NCBI RefSeq assembly: GCF_039696035.1
Contig: NZ_CP155567.1
Span: forward strand, 4,087,001-4,151,000
DNA length: 64,000 nucleotides
Direction of reading: 5' to 3'
Origin: Microbulbifer sp. SAOS-129_SWC
GTDB lineage: Bacteria > Pseudomonadota > Gammaproteobacteria > Pseudomonadales > Cellvibrionaceae
Shown here: positions 46,708-54,828 of the stretch, piece by piece
Layout of the letters: each line of letters opens with the position of its first letter
Numbering within the stretch: position 1 is the first letter of the stretch
Notes under the pieces: generated by a model
What the model was told of the DNA's origin: nothing
Database searches by the model: none
The model's input: the letters and a program-made list of their open reading frames with translations, nothing else
Program-made: the position numbers and the translations under genes

Positions 46708-47739
46708 ATGATAGAATACTTAGCCAAAACAATAATAATTGCACTCCTTATACTTGCCTTATTAGTCATAATTTTTAAAACATTTAAATCTAAGATATTT
46801 AGAATTAATGCCAGAAAAATTTTGTATGAAAGTGCTTTTGCTTTATTTCTCAGAAACAATAGATTTACGCAAATTGTACTACCGTCTTTTACCGGCGCTT
46901 ATTTTCTTTGCCTAGACGTATGGGGAAGTGACTGGAAAATTGTAAGCGACCACAAGCCATTTCATGAATTTATATTTTCGATTCTAATAATCGGCTCACT
47001 TTGCACCGCAATATTGCGAGGGATTGGCGATTGGTACGAAGGAAAATCTGACAAAGAATATATCGCATTTATTGAACGATTCTCAGTATTAACCGCAAGA
47101 GTTGTATCTCAAAAGTTAGCTAGATTTAAGAAAAACCTAAAAAGATTGACTCCAACTGGTAACACATTCAGAGCCATAACGCACCCAAACGATCAAATCG
47201 ATATAATTCTACAAGAAACTTTAGGGCTATTAAGAGAAATCTTCAAGATAAGTGAAAATGCTGCGTGCATTACCATCATGCATTCAAATCCAAATAAGCA
47301 GGACTGGAGTTACATAAAAGACACCAGTGGCAACTGGGTCCATACTCCAGCGCAAGAACTTCTAAAGAATGGTTCGACAGCAGCAAATTGCCTAGAAACA
47401 GGAGAGGCTGTATTCTTCCCGTGCAAGGAAGAAGCCGCCAAACTTAATTTATACTATCTATCCGATAGAGATAGACGAATGGAGACTGGTAGCGTATTTT
47501 GCTATCCAGCGTTAATACAAACGCCAAATTACATTGACTCTTATGTAATTTCTATTATCACATATGGTCCAACCTTGTGTGACCCAATTGACACAAGACA
47601 TGCAAACGCCATAAAAGAAATTTTAATAGACATATGCCGAAGGATTGATCTAGAGTTAACGCTGAGATCTATGAGGGATTGGCAGGATTTTCATTCTCCG
47701 ACGAAAAAAGGAAGTGCCCACGATGAAACTACTAATTGA
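46708..47739 (+). CDS. Membrane protein with C-terminal GAF-like domain, function unknown
   Basis: 343 aa, AT-rich. Membrane segments at ~5-27 (IIIALLILALLVIIF), ~57-73 (LPSFTGAYFLCLDVW) and ~88-106 (FIFSILIIGSLCTAIL). Residues ~155-330 read like a GAF ligand-binding domain: AANCLETGEAVFFPCKEEA, then METGSVFCYPALIQ and a final helix NAIKEILIDICRRIDLELTL. No catalytic motif is seen. It overlaps a 65-aa gene by 17 bases. A sensor or effector of a stress or defence system is possible but unproven. Confidence 0.6.
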   Translation: MIEYLAKTIIIALLILALLVIIFKTFKSKIFRINARKILYESAFALFLRNNRFTQIVLPSFTGAYFLCLDVWGSDWKIVSDHKPFHEFIFSILIIGSLCTAILRGIGDWYEGKSDKEYIAFIERFSVLTARVVSQKLARFKKNLKRLTPTGNTFRAITHPNDQIDIILQETLGLLREIFKISENAACITIMHSNPNKQDWSYIKDTSGNWVHTPAQELLKNGSTAANCLETGEAVFFPCKEEAAKLNLYYLSDRDRRMETGSVFCYPALIQTPNYIDSYVISIITYGPTLCDPIDTRHANAIKEILIDICRRIDLELTLRSMRDWQDFHSPTKKGSAHDETTN

Positions 47740-47920
47740 ATATTTTTTCAGCAACTCAAAACATGGGCGCCCGGATGAAACAGCTTTAAATAGAGATCGA
47801 TTTGATCGATTTGCTACAGCTCTACGTGAAGCCAGGGAAGTAAAACCCGTTAAAGACTATTCTGTGTTAGATAATCACGCATTAAATGGGCCCGCCAACC
47901 GTAGCATTCACGCTGACTGA
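47723..47920 (+). CDS. Small protein coupled to the GAF-like membrane protein, 65 aa
   Basis: Starts at ATG 47723 inside the end of the upstream gene, with AAGGAAG 8 bases before it. Sequence opens MKLLIEYFFSNSKHGRPDET, then a charged helix (RFDRFATALREAREVK). The overlap and ribosome site make it a credible gene and suggest that it works with its upstream partner. No family recognised. Confidence 0.55.
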   Translation: MKLLIEYFFSNSKHGRPDETALNRDRFDRFATALREAREVKPVKDYSVLDNHALNGPANRSIHAD

Positions 47921-47938
47921 TTAACCGCAATTAACTAT

Positions 47939-48035
47939 AATTAGTAGCAGGAGCAGATGAGAATTTTGACGCAGAGTCAAATCGCAAAATTTCGACTACT
48001 ATTCAGTCAAATATCTTAATCTCCCCCTACTAATT
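47939..48035. repeat. Palindromic element, copy 1 (diverged)
   Basis: Terminal inverted repeats AATTAGTAG ... CTACTAATT enclose GGAGCAGATGAGAATTTTGACGC on the left and a TCAAATATCTTAATCTCC mirror on the right. The inner parts match the family at 53.4, 56.5 and 57.4 kb (CAGATCAACATTTTGACGC), while the tips differ. Confidence 0.55.
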
Positions 48036-48039
48036 AAAA

Positions 48040-49491
48040 TTAAGCCGGCTCCCCCTCCCTTTTTTCAGTCTCTAATTTTGATTTTGACTGATTCGACCGG
48101 TCCCTCCCTTCCAAACCGGATATAGTTTCTATCGATCGATCAATTTTTTCTCGTTCATTTTCAAGCGCGCTTTTCGCTCTAACTTCCAACACTTCAGTCA
48201 ACTTGCCAATCCCAGGAATTTTTGCAACCTTTTCAATAGCGTCCCCAAGTTTTGAGCTCTTCTCTAATGCGTCGATAACCGGGTGATCTGACTTGTTATA
48301 ATCTGATATAAGCTTTCCTGGATTCTCAGAACTTACGTCCAGAATATTGTGAAGCAACTTAATCCTTAACTCCGTCGAAATACTATCATTTTCAATGCTC
48401 TCTATTTGATTCGACAGACCTTCGAATGTTTTACTAAGAACTTCCTTGTGCGTATATTCTTCAATCAAACGTTTTGATAAATTCGCTTTTTTATTGGAAG
48501 AATAAGCCACCCAGAGAAGGGGAATGTATACCGGCAATATAGCAAGAACTGTATTAGGTAAGTCGAGAAGGATTTCTTCTAGCGTTTTCCCCTCAGAAAA
48601 AAGGTAGGCATTTAGAGAGAAAGGTATGAGTGAAACCAAAAGAAGTCCTGCAATAGCCCATTTAAAGGTGCTATTTAATCTATCTCGCTCGTCGATTTCC
48701 GCGGTTCTTTTATCGTAATAGGCACTACTAAGACCGGCGGTCAGTGCATCAGGTAGAAGTTTTTTTATTTTCTCAGCTAGCTCTAAGTACTCATCTCTCC
48801 ACTCAATCACCGTATCATCAAACGAATCTTTTTGAGAAGTGAACGCGTCATTCAATTTGGACTTTGCATCACTTACCAACTCCTCTATCTTTGTTCTTGA
48901 AGATTTTATATCACTACTCAATTTCGAATAAGCCGCCTCCAGCTCGTCCTTCAATCCTTCAACTCTCTCCGAATTACCATTTTCATCACTCTCTTCATCA
49001 TAACCCATTACTTCATAGTAAATTTCATCAAACTCATTTTTGCGCTTCACTATCCCATTGTATAGAGCATTTATCTTATTTAGGGATTGTTCACCACTGT
49101 CATAAATACTTTTTAAATTTTTTATTTTTTCACTAAGCTCATCACTATTATTAAAAAGCTCTTCAACTTCGTCGACTCGATTCTTAATTTCAAATATTCT
49201 CGCATGAAAACTCTCACTCTCCATCGTAAATTGCTCTACATTTGCAAAATAAGAGTTAGCATCCCTCTCAATTTTTTCTATTTTAGAAATTGCAACTCGA
49301 GAGCTTTCCAGATGTTTCTGCGCCTCGTCTTTCGCTTCCAGCGCTCTATTTCTATATTCTGATGTTTTTTTCGAAGCTTGTTGAGCTTCCCGCGAAGATT
49401 CGAAAGGCGTCTCCGGAATCCGCTTCTTAAGCTCTTCAATTTCCTTGGACAATTTCCCAATTAATTCTTCAACGTTAATTTTTTTCTTCAT
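48040..49491 (-). CDS. Coiled-coil protein with two membrane segments, function unknown
   Basis: 483 aa from ATG 49491 (a GTG at 49521 is possible). Residues 1-~255 are almost continuous charged coiled coil. Two hydrophobic helices follow (~265-285, KWAIAGLLLVSLIPFSLNAY; ~303-320, TVLAILPVYIPLLWVAY), then SSNKKANLSKRLIEEYTHKE, a helical stretch, and a charged tail. The pattern 'LLWVAYSSNKKxNLSxRLxEEYxHK' after the second helix recurs, to my recollection, in membrane proteins of accessory loci. AT-rich; single gene on the minus strand. Confidence 0.6.
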   Translation of the reverse strand: MKKKINVEELIGKLSKEIEELKKRIPETPFESSREAQQASKKTSEYRNRALEAKDEAQKHLESSRVAISKIEKIERDANSYFANVEQFTMESESFHARIFEIKNRVDEVEELFNNSDELSEKIKNLKSIYDSGEQSLNKINALYNGIVKRKNEFDEIYYEVMGYDEESDENGNSERVEGLKDELEAAYSKLSSDIKSSRTKIEELVSDAKSKLNDAFTSQKDSFDDTVIEWRDEYLELAEKIKKLLPDALTAGLSSAYYDKRTAEIDERDRLNSTFKWAIAGLLLVSLIPFSLNAYLFSEGKTLEEILLDLPNTVLAILPVYIPLLWVAYSSNKKANLSKRLIEEYTHKEVLSKTFEGLSNQIESIENDSISTELRIKLLHNILDVSSENPGKLISDYNKSDHPVIDALEKSSKLGDAIEKVAKIPGIGKLTEVLEVRAKSALENEREKIDRSIETISGLEGRDRSNQSKSKLETEKREGEPA

Positions 49492-49752
49492 TGTTCTTAC
49501 GCATTTAAATATTGACGCCACTTCACCTATAAAGCTTGAAGTCGCTCACATTTTATAAAGAAGCTTTTATAGCATGCTGAAGAATATGACGCGAGAACCC
49601 CAAAATAGCTCCGGACAATGTTAGTTAGCACACACTCACTAAAAAAATAGCGCTAAATCAACATTTTGACTCTGATCTCACTAGTAACATCTAGCGATTA
49701 CATGATGATCTAATTCTGCTTATTTGAATTTAAATAATTGAATAATTGGGGT
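49492..49752. other. AT-rich intergenic stretch left of the IS remnant
   Basis: No gene seen. It contains ATCAACATTTTGACTC near 49658, a degenerate half of the palindromic family, and ends with AATAATTGGGGT, the left tip of another family member into which the IS-derived sequence at 49753 is joined. Confidence 0.5.
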
Positions 49753-50081
49753 CACCCATTAGCCGGCCCCCGTCAAGTGGGCGAGGGCTGCTCTAGGCTA
49801 TCGCCCATCAACTGACAATCGTGTCCGTCCGTGCGCCTGAAATTTCTATTTGGGAAGCCACTTCGATGAAGTGCTTCAGTCACCCATCTGGATCTAGGCC
49901 TGTTGAGATGCTGCACACTCAGGTGTAGTAACTCGCCCGTTGCACTCGGTGCACCAGAAAATCATCAGTTCCTGCCACCGTCCTTATATGGTTACAGAGT
50001 CTTGGCCTCGAGGGCCACCCCTTCCTTGGCTCGACACCAGGGCACTTCTTGACAGCAATTGCTGTTAGGGCCCCCTGTCGC
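49753..50081 (-). mobile_element. Solitary IS110/IS1111 3' end, no transposase
   Basis: 329 bases closely similar to, but diverged from, the IS 3' non-coding end at 50108-50437. It begins at the same place (TCACCCATTAGCCGG after a GGGGT tip) and stops exactly at the left arm of the guide-loop stem (CCCCTGTCGC, ending 50081). It is followed by two tandem copies of TAATAAGTGGGGT (50082-50107). The putative donor-guide segments are kept; the target loop and transposase gene are missing. Confidence 0.8.
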
Positions 50082-50235
50082 TAATAAGTGGGGTTAATAA
50101 GTGGGGTCACCCATTAGCCGGTCTCCGTCAACTGGACGATGGCTGCTCTAGGCTATCGCCCATCACCTGACAATCGTGTCCGTCCGTGCGCCTGAAATTT
50201 CTATTTTAGAAGCTTCTTCAATGGAAGTGCTTCAG

Positions 50236-50492
50236 TCACCCATCTGGATCTAGGCCTATAGAGGGACTGCACACTCAGGTGTAGTCCCTCGCCCGTTGCA
50301 CTCTGTGCACCAGAAAATCATCAGTTCCCGCTGCCGTCCTTATTTGATTACAGAGTCTTGGCCTCAAGGGCCACCCCTTGCATGGCTCGGCACCAGGGCA
50401 CTTCTTGACAGCAATTGCTGTTAGAGGCCCCTGTCGCGATATTCAGAGTAGCTGGCTCTTTGTCCTACCCCATTTTGATCTGCGACAGGGGC
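50236..50492 (-). ncRNA. Putative bridge/seek RNA of the IS110-family element
   Basis: Read on the minus strand. A perfect 11-bp stem (50482-50492 with 50427-50437) encloses a 44-nt loop that contains AATGGGGT and CAGATCAA, the two halves of the insertion target, plus TCTGA in the other arm. Further 3', TCTGG/CCAGA (50243-50247 with 50310-50314) closes a domain with a hairpin (50261-50268/50283-50290); TCACCCAT (50236-50243, plus strand) and AATCATC (50316-50322) on either side match the two IS ends. Ends of the RNA are unknown. Inference from matches and covariation with the copy at 49.75 kb. Confidence 0.6.
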
Positions 50493-50497
50493 GCAAA

Positions 50498-51514
50498 TCA
50501 TGCGAAAGCGCGTTTCACATCGAAAACCGTATTCTGTTTCAGCATGTGATATACCGCTCTCGCTAGCTTGTTGGCTACCGATTTCTTGGCAACCAATATA
50601 TGAGTCTTGGATGTCTTGCGTTGGTAATATTTTTTAATCTCTGGGCTCCAGATCGCGCTTAGGTGGGCCGCCTCCATAAAGGCCCAGGCAAGCCAAGGGT
50701 TGCCATTCCTCTTGTTGCCAGTGCCTTTGCTCTTTCCATTGCTGATCTTCTTGCTGGGTACGCAACGAACATACGAGGAGTAATTTCTTACATCAGGGAA
50801 ACGGTCCATACTGCCGGATTCCAGCGCGATCATTTGGGACAGTATCTGACCGACACCTGGTATGCTTTGCAGTAATTTGTTTTCCGTGGTGTTGACGCAG
50901 TATCCGGAAACTCGCTGTTCGAGTAGTTTAACTGACTTATTTATCGCTTCGATTTGCATCAAATTGATCATGGCCGAGTCTCTGACGACCTGCTCGGCCA
51001 TCAGTTCATCAATGGCTTTCTGGTCAAGTCTTTTCAGCTGATTGGCACTCAATCGCATGCCTGTATGACGAGCGATCATTCCTTGAAGGTTTAGGTTAAG
51101 CATAGTGCGCTGCTTGACTAGCAGAGTACGTTTTCTAAGTAAGTCTCTGATATTCCGCTGTTCCCTAGGCATGATATGGCCAGCGGGCAATATCTCTAGC
51201 CTTAGAAGGTTTGCCAGAAAACGCGCATCGGATTTATCGTCTGTGTGCTTGATCCCGCTGTATTGTTGAATTGCCGCGGTATTGGCCAGCTGCACTTGGT
51301 ATCCATCATCTTCTAAGCCATCTACAAGCCAATACCAGTTGTAAGTCGATTCGACAACAACTGTCTGAATATCCTCCGAGAAGGGTGCTAATTGACCAAG
51401 AATCGCTGAGATATCATTGGGACATTTTTTGCTCAAAATGAGTTTATCCCGTTCATCAATAACTACAACTACAGAATTGTTGGAGTGTAAATCGATTCCG
51501 CAATATAGTTTCAT
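50498..51514 (-). CDS. IS110-family transposase (DEDD RuvC-like plus Tnp20 domain)
   Basis: 338 aa from ATG 51514. RuvC-like acidic residues: D8 in YCGIDLHSNN, E55 in VVVESTYNWYW and D93/D96 in HTDDKSDARFLANLLR. The C-terminal Tnp20 part has IPGVGQILSQMIALE and YVRCVPSKKISNGKSKG, the serine region of IS110 enzymes. The enzyme recombines the circular element into a target without long duplications, guided by the element's RNA. Intact reading frame. Confidence 0.95.
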   Translation of the reverse strand: MKLYCGIDLHSNNSVVVVIDERDKLILSKKCPNDISAILGQLAPFSEDIQTVVVESTYNWYWLVDGLEDDGYQVQLANTAAIQQYSGIKHTDDKSDARFLANLLRLEILPAGHIMPREQRNIRDLLRKRTLLVKQRTMLNLNLQGMIARHTGMRLSANQLKRLDQKAIDELMAEQVVRDSAMINLMQIEAINKSVKLLEQRVSGYCVNTTENKLLQSIPGVGQILSQMIALESGSMDRFPDVRNYSSYVRCVPSKKISNGKSKGTGNKRNGNPWLAWAFMEAAHLSAIWSPEIKKYYQRKTSKTHILVAKKSVANKLARAVYHMLKQNTVFDVKRAFA

Positions 51515-51595
51515 CGTTCGGCTCCCCTGTGAGTGGCAGATCAAGTGTGGAAACTCGATGTTGGCACTTATGGTGGGAGCCGGCTAGATGATTAT

Positions 51596-51668
51596 CAGAT
51601 CAACTTTTTGACAGCCATCTCCACCGTTACATAAGGCGTAAAAATTTTGATCTTACCCCACTTATTTC
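51596..51668. repeat. Right part of palindromic element, copy 3, split by the IS
   Basis: CAGATCAACTTTTTGAC on the left and GTAAAAATTTTGATCTTACC...CACTTATT on the right. Joined to TAATAAGTGGGGT (50095-50107) across the IS it restores a complete inverted-repeat element of about 85 bp. Confidence 0.8.
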
Positions 51669-51934
51669 TATGTGTGCGTGAAGGATGCGGCCTGGATCAA
51701 CGCGAGTTAATGATTTTTGGCAGATTGGAATTCTGGCGTCAACTACCCTCGCTTCCCTATCGATGACGCGCTCTGTATCTAACTGCAGCGGCAGCGCTCC
51801 GACCGCGCCTGCTGAACCTGATCTACGCCATCGAGTCGCCCCTGCTATTAACTGGCATGCCCCCTGAGCTTTACTGTTACCATGCCGCACTGAAAACAGC
51901 CACCGATCACCCCCTCCCCCACCAGAGAGTCCAG

Positions 51935-53203
51935 ATGACATTCCGCACCCTAGGATTGAGTGACCCACTCCTGCAAGCCCTTGAAGAGAAAGGCTATACA
52001 ACCCCTACCGAGATCCAGCGCAAGGCAATTCCCGCCATTGTGGAAGGGCGGGACGTTATCGCCACCGCGCAAACCGGGACAGGTAAAACCGCGGCCTTTG
52101 TGTTGCCGGTGCTGGATGCGCTCAGCGGTACGCGCAAGCGGCGTGCCAAGCGTTTCCGGGCGTTGATCCTTGTACCTACCCGCGAGCTGGCCATGCAAGT
52201 GGAAGAGAATATCCGGCAGTACGGCAAGCATCTGACGGTGGCCTCCATGACGATGGTGGGCGGGGTAGACCTGGAACCGCAAAAGCAGCAGTTGATAGAG
52301 GGCGTGGACATTGTTGTTGCCACCCCGGGGCGGCTGCTGGACCTGGCGCACCAGCGCGCGCTCTATTTTGACGAGCTGCAGGTGGTGGTGCTGGATGAAG
52401 CCGACAGAATGCTCGATATGGGCTTTATTGACGACCTCAACAAGATTATTGATCGACTGCCCGCGCAGCGGCAAAGCCTGCTGTTTTCCGCCACACTGTC
52501 GAGCCAGGTAGGGGCTCTGGCCAAAACCCTGGTGGATAATCCTTTTGAGGTGTCCATAGCGGGCGACAAAAAAACCGCACCGAAAATTTCCCAGTGGCTG
52601 ATCGCGGTAGACAAGCACAACAAGTCGGCGCTACTCAGCCATCTGGTCAATGAGCGCAACTGGACCCAGGCACTGATCTTTATTCGCACCCAACACGGCG
52701 CGGCCAAGCTGGTCAGCCAGCTGGAAAAGCGGGGCATCAAGGCGGAATCCATCCACGGCGGCAAGAGCCAGGCCTCGCGCACAAAAATTCTGGCAGATTT
52801 CAAAGCCGGAAAAATCAGCCTGCTGGTGGCCACCGGGGTTGCCGCACGCGGCATTGATATCGATGGACTGGCGCGCGTAGTCAACTACGATATGCCCGAC
52901 GATGCCGATGAATACATTCACCGCATCGGCCGTACCGGCCGCGCCGGCTCTTCCGGAGAAGCCGTATCGCTGGTATCCAAAGATGATTTCAAACGCTTGT
53001 GTGCGGTCGAGCGCCGCTTGGGGAAAATTATTGACCGGGTACAGATCGAAGAATTTCCGGTGGTGAAAGATCTACCGCCCTCAAATTTAAACTTTTCCGC
53101 CAAAAGTAAAAAAGATAGCAAGGCTGGCAAACACATAAAGAAAGAGCACCCAACAGAGAAGGTAGCGCAGGCTAAGACACCTTGGGGCGGAACAAGGAAA
53201 TGA
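51935..53203 (+). CDS. rhlE: DEAD-box RNA helicase, RhlE type
   Basis: 422 aa from ATG 51935 (GAGAG upstream). All helicase motifs: Q motif (GYTTPTEIQRKAIP), ATAQTGTGKTAAF, PTRELAMQV, TPGRLLDL, VLDEADRMLDMGF, SATLS, VATGVAARGIDIDG and HRIGRTGRAG. The basic C-terminal tail (KSKKDSKAGKHIKKEH) suits RNA binding. RhlE acts in ribosome assembly and RNA turnover. It is bracketed by palindromic elements, so it may be an accessory extra copy. Confidence 0.92.
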   Translation: MTFRTLGLSDPLLQALEEKGYTTPTEIQRKAIPAIVEGRDVIATAQTGTGKTAAFVLPVLDALSGTRKRRAKRFRALILVPTRELAMQVEENIRQYGKHLTVASMTMVGGVDLEPQKQQLIEGVDIVVATPGRLLDLAHQRALYFDELQVVVLDEADRMLDMGFIDDLNKIIDRLPAQRQSLLFSATLSSQVGALAKTLVDNPFEVSIAGDKKTAPKISQWLIAVDKHNKSALLSHLVNERNWTQALIFIRTQHGAAKLVSQLEKRGIKAESIHGGKSQASRTKILADFKAGKISLLVATGVAARGIDIDGLARVVNYDMPDDADEYIHRIGRTGRAGSSGEAVSLVSKDDFKRLCAVERRLGKIIDRVQIEEFPVVKDLPPSNLNFSAKSKKDSKAGKHIKKEHPTEKVAQAKTPWGGTRK

Positions 53204-53601
53204 TTGGCTTCACAAGATGTGAATCGTAAAGCCCCCAAAAAATTGCACAAAGAGAAAAGGGCCATCAATTTCTGTCGATTTTTACAGTTTGAGCACCAAA
53301 TGCCAAAAACCTGGAATCAAAGATCGATGGTCGGGCGAACCCGTGCAATCCAGCTGTGGCATTGTTTATGTCGGCGAGAACCCGACCAGGCAGTTATTCA
53401 GGAATAAATGGGGCCGAATAAATGGGGTCAGTTCAATATTATGACGTCAAATCTAACAGTAAAGTGCCGATCTCTAATGCGTCAGAAGGTTGATCCGACC
53501 CACTTATTCCTACAACCCGTCTACCACCGGCTGACACTAAAAGAAAATGTAATCCCGTTTATATAAAGCTGCAGCCTGCTTTTTTTCCTGCCCGTAATAT
53601 A
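53204..53601. other. Intergenic region containing palindromic element copy 4
   Basis: 398 bases without a supportable gene. A short open frame at 53204-53407 has no domain and no ribosome site. The centre holds the palindromic element at 53417-53510. Confidence 0.6.
53417..53510. repeat. Palindromic element, copy 4
   Basis: Begins AATAAATGGGGTCAGTTCAA and ends GTTGATCCGACCCACTTATT. The inner arms TGACGTC and GCGTCA follow the family pattern. The left tip is partly duplicated just before it (AATAAATGGGG at 53403-53413). Confidence 0.8.
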
Positions 53602-53997
53602 TCAATCAAGTCTGAGCCAACCTGCTTTAAGCCGGGATAGGCTTGCTCCAGGGAATCCTCCGTTGTACAGGAGACCACGACTTCCACTCCAGATGTCTCT
53701 ACATTCGGCCCACCAGGAATTCCTGGAAGAGAAAGTGCGATCTTCAGGGGAGAGCAGTTTTTCCTCGATCAAAGCACTAACTTTTTCTGTGGTGATTCTC
53801 CCGGAGACATAGCGATTATCCGAAAAAGGACCGGCAGATTTCAACTGGGTGGCAACCGATTCAATGTCGATACAATACAGGCGGACAAGAGGGGGTGGGC
53901 ACCCTGCGGAATCGGAAGAATTCATATGTGGCCTGCTGCAAGTGAGTTGGCGCAATACTGCCGAGTTGACAGCCCGCGAAAGCGTGCCATCTAGCAC
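53602..53997 (-). CDS. Hypothetical protein, second gene of a coupled pair
   Basis: 131 aa from GTG 53997, two bases after the upstream stop, or 107 aa from ATG 53925. The readable part (PPLVRLYCIDIESVATQLKS ... SGRITTEKVSALIEEKLLSP) looks like a folded protein and mentions no known motif; the segment RNSWWAECRDIW is tryptophan-rich. It is probably translated together with the preceding gene. Function unknown. Confidence 0.5.
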   Translation of the reverse strand: MLDGTLSRAVNSAVLRQLTCSRPHMNSSDSAGCPPPLVRLYCIDIESVATQLKSAGPFSDNRYVSGRITTEKVSALIEEKLLSPEDRTFSSRNSWWAECRDIWSGSRGLLYNGGFPGASLSRLKAGWLRLD

Positions 53998-53999
53998 CC

Positions 54000-54458
54000 T
54001 CAGGTCATTTCGTTATCGACGACCTCAATACCCACCGCCTTATAGCGTGCAAGGGGATCAGCGCCATCCCAGTCTTCCGGCATTTTGTATGCGAGCCCGC
54101 CGCGCTGTAACAACTGATCCTCTGCCTTGGTAATCAGGCAGGCGCCAGTAAAGTGTTCCAGTGCGCTGCGGACGATATCGTGGTTGATTTCCCCTAGTGC
54201 CAGCAGGTGATTCTGCAAATATCTGAACGGAATTGAATGGTCATAGACAAGACTGCCCGCGCCGCCGTTGGATTGACTGGCATTTACCGAGCAGTACTTA
54301 GCGACTTTCTTTTTTGGACCGTGGCGGATTTCCCAGAGGAAATGGATCGGCTCCCGCAGGGCCTTGGAAAAACACTGCCGTGGCATCCCTAGACCCATTA
54401 CGTGGCGGCAGTATTTTACCGCTTCAATAATCAGCGCAATACGCTCAGAATCCTGCAC
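54000..54458 (-). CDS. Hypothetical protein, first gene of a coupled pair
   Basis: 152 aa. N-terminal helix (ERIALIIEAVKYCRHV), then LVYDHSIPFRYLQNHLL, and a striking C-terminus: ITKAEDQLLQRGGL followed by KMPEDWDGADPLARYKAVGI. I recall similar 'MPxDWDGxDPxARYxAxGI' endings in uncharacterised accessory proteins, with a D-H pair that could be an HNH-like metal site, but cannot assign a function. Coupled to the gene at 53602-53997. Confidence 0.6.
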   Translation of the reverse strand: MQDSERIALIIEAVKYCRHVMGLGMPRQCFSKALREPIHFLWEIRHGPKKKVAKYCSVNASQSNGGAGSLVYDHSIPFRYLQNHLLALGEINHDIVRSALEHFTGACLITKAEDQLLQRGGLAYKMPEDWDGADPLARYKAVGIEVVDNEMT

Positions 54459-54828
54459 CTCGGCCTCCAGTGTCTATTGAAGAAATTTCTTATTGATCTC
54501 CATCATACAGTCAACCGCCTGATGCAGAAGCGGCCGAATAGCGCAGCAAATGGGGGCGCGTAGCTAGCATACTGAGGGCTAACAACGGCATCCTGAATAA
54601 CGATATGGGACCTCGCAAACCTGACTGAAACGCGTAGATCGGGAGGTTCAACCGCGGCTACCGCAATCAGGTATTGGACACTACGAGCTTATTTTTTATA
54701 GGGCAGATCTATTTTGTTAGCCACAGTAGTGCAGCGTCTTTACCATGGGCGGCTCTGCAGCGGTGCATTATTTTTGTTAATGTGGTTACCCTATCGTATG
54801 ACAAGCAATCAACCCTGGATACCTTGGT
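54459..54828. other. Divergent intergenic region before the amidoligase gene
   Basis: 370 bases between the unknown pair (minus) and the amidoligase (plus). An open frame starting at 54674 overlaps the amidoligase in another frame and looks like a shadow. I searched for a small precursor-peptide gene here and saw none with a good ribosome site. Confidence 0.45.

Larger units (their letters stand above)
50108..51595 (-). mobile_element. IS110-family insertion sequence (IS1111-like layout)
   Basis: About 1488 bp. Boundaries come from the interrupted palindrome: the left flank ends TAATAAGTGGGGT (50107) and the right flank resumes CAGATCAACTTTTTGAC (51596). CA is present on both sides, so the exact cut could shift by two bases. 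Subterminal inverted repeats: TTAGCCGGTCTCC at 50114-50126 and GGAGCCGGCTA at 51576-51586. No target duplication is needed, as expected for DEDD transposases. The long non-coding end lies 3' of the transposase gene. Confidence 0.85.

Noticed and set aside
46708..51668. Prophage or integrative element
   Set aside because: No integrase, structural phage gene, tRNA target or flanking direct repeat; only the IS110 transposase is present.
53204..53407. 67-aa open frame after rhlE
   Set aside because: No ribosome site or domain, and it runs into the palindromic element.
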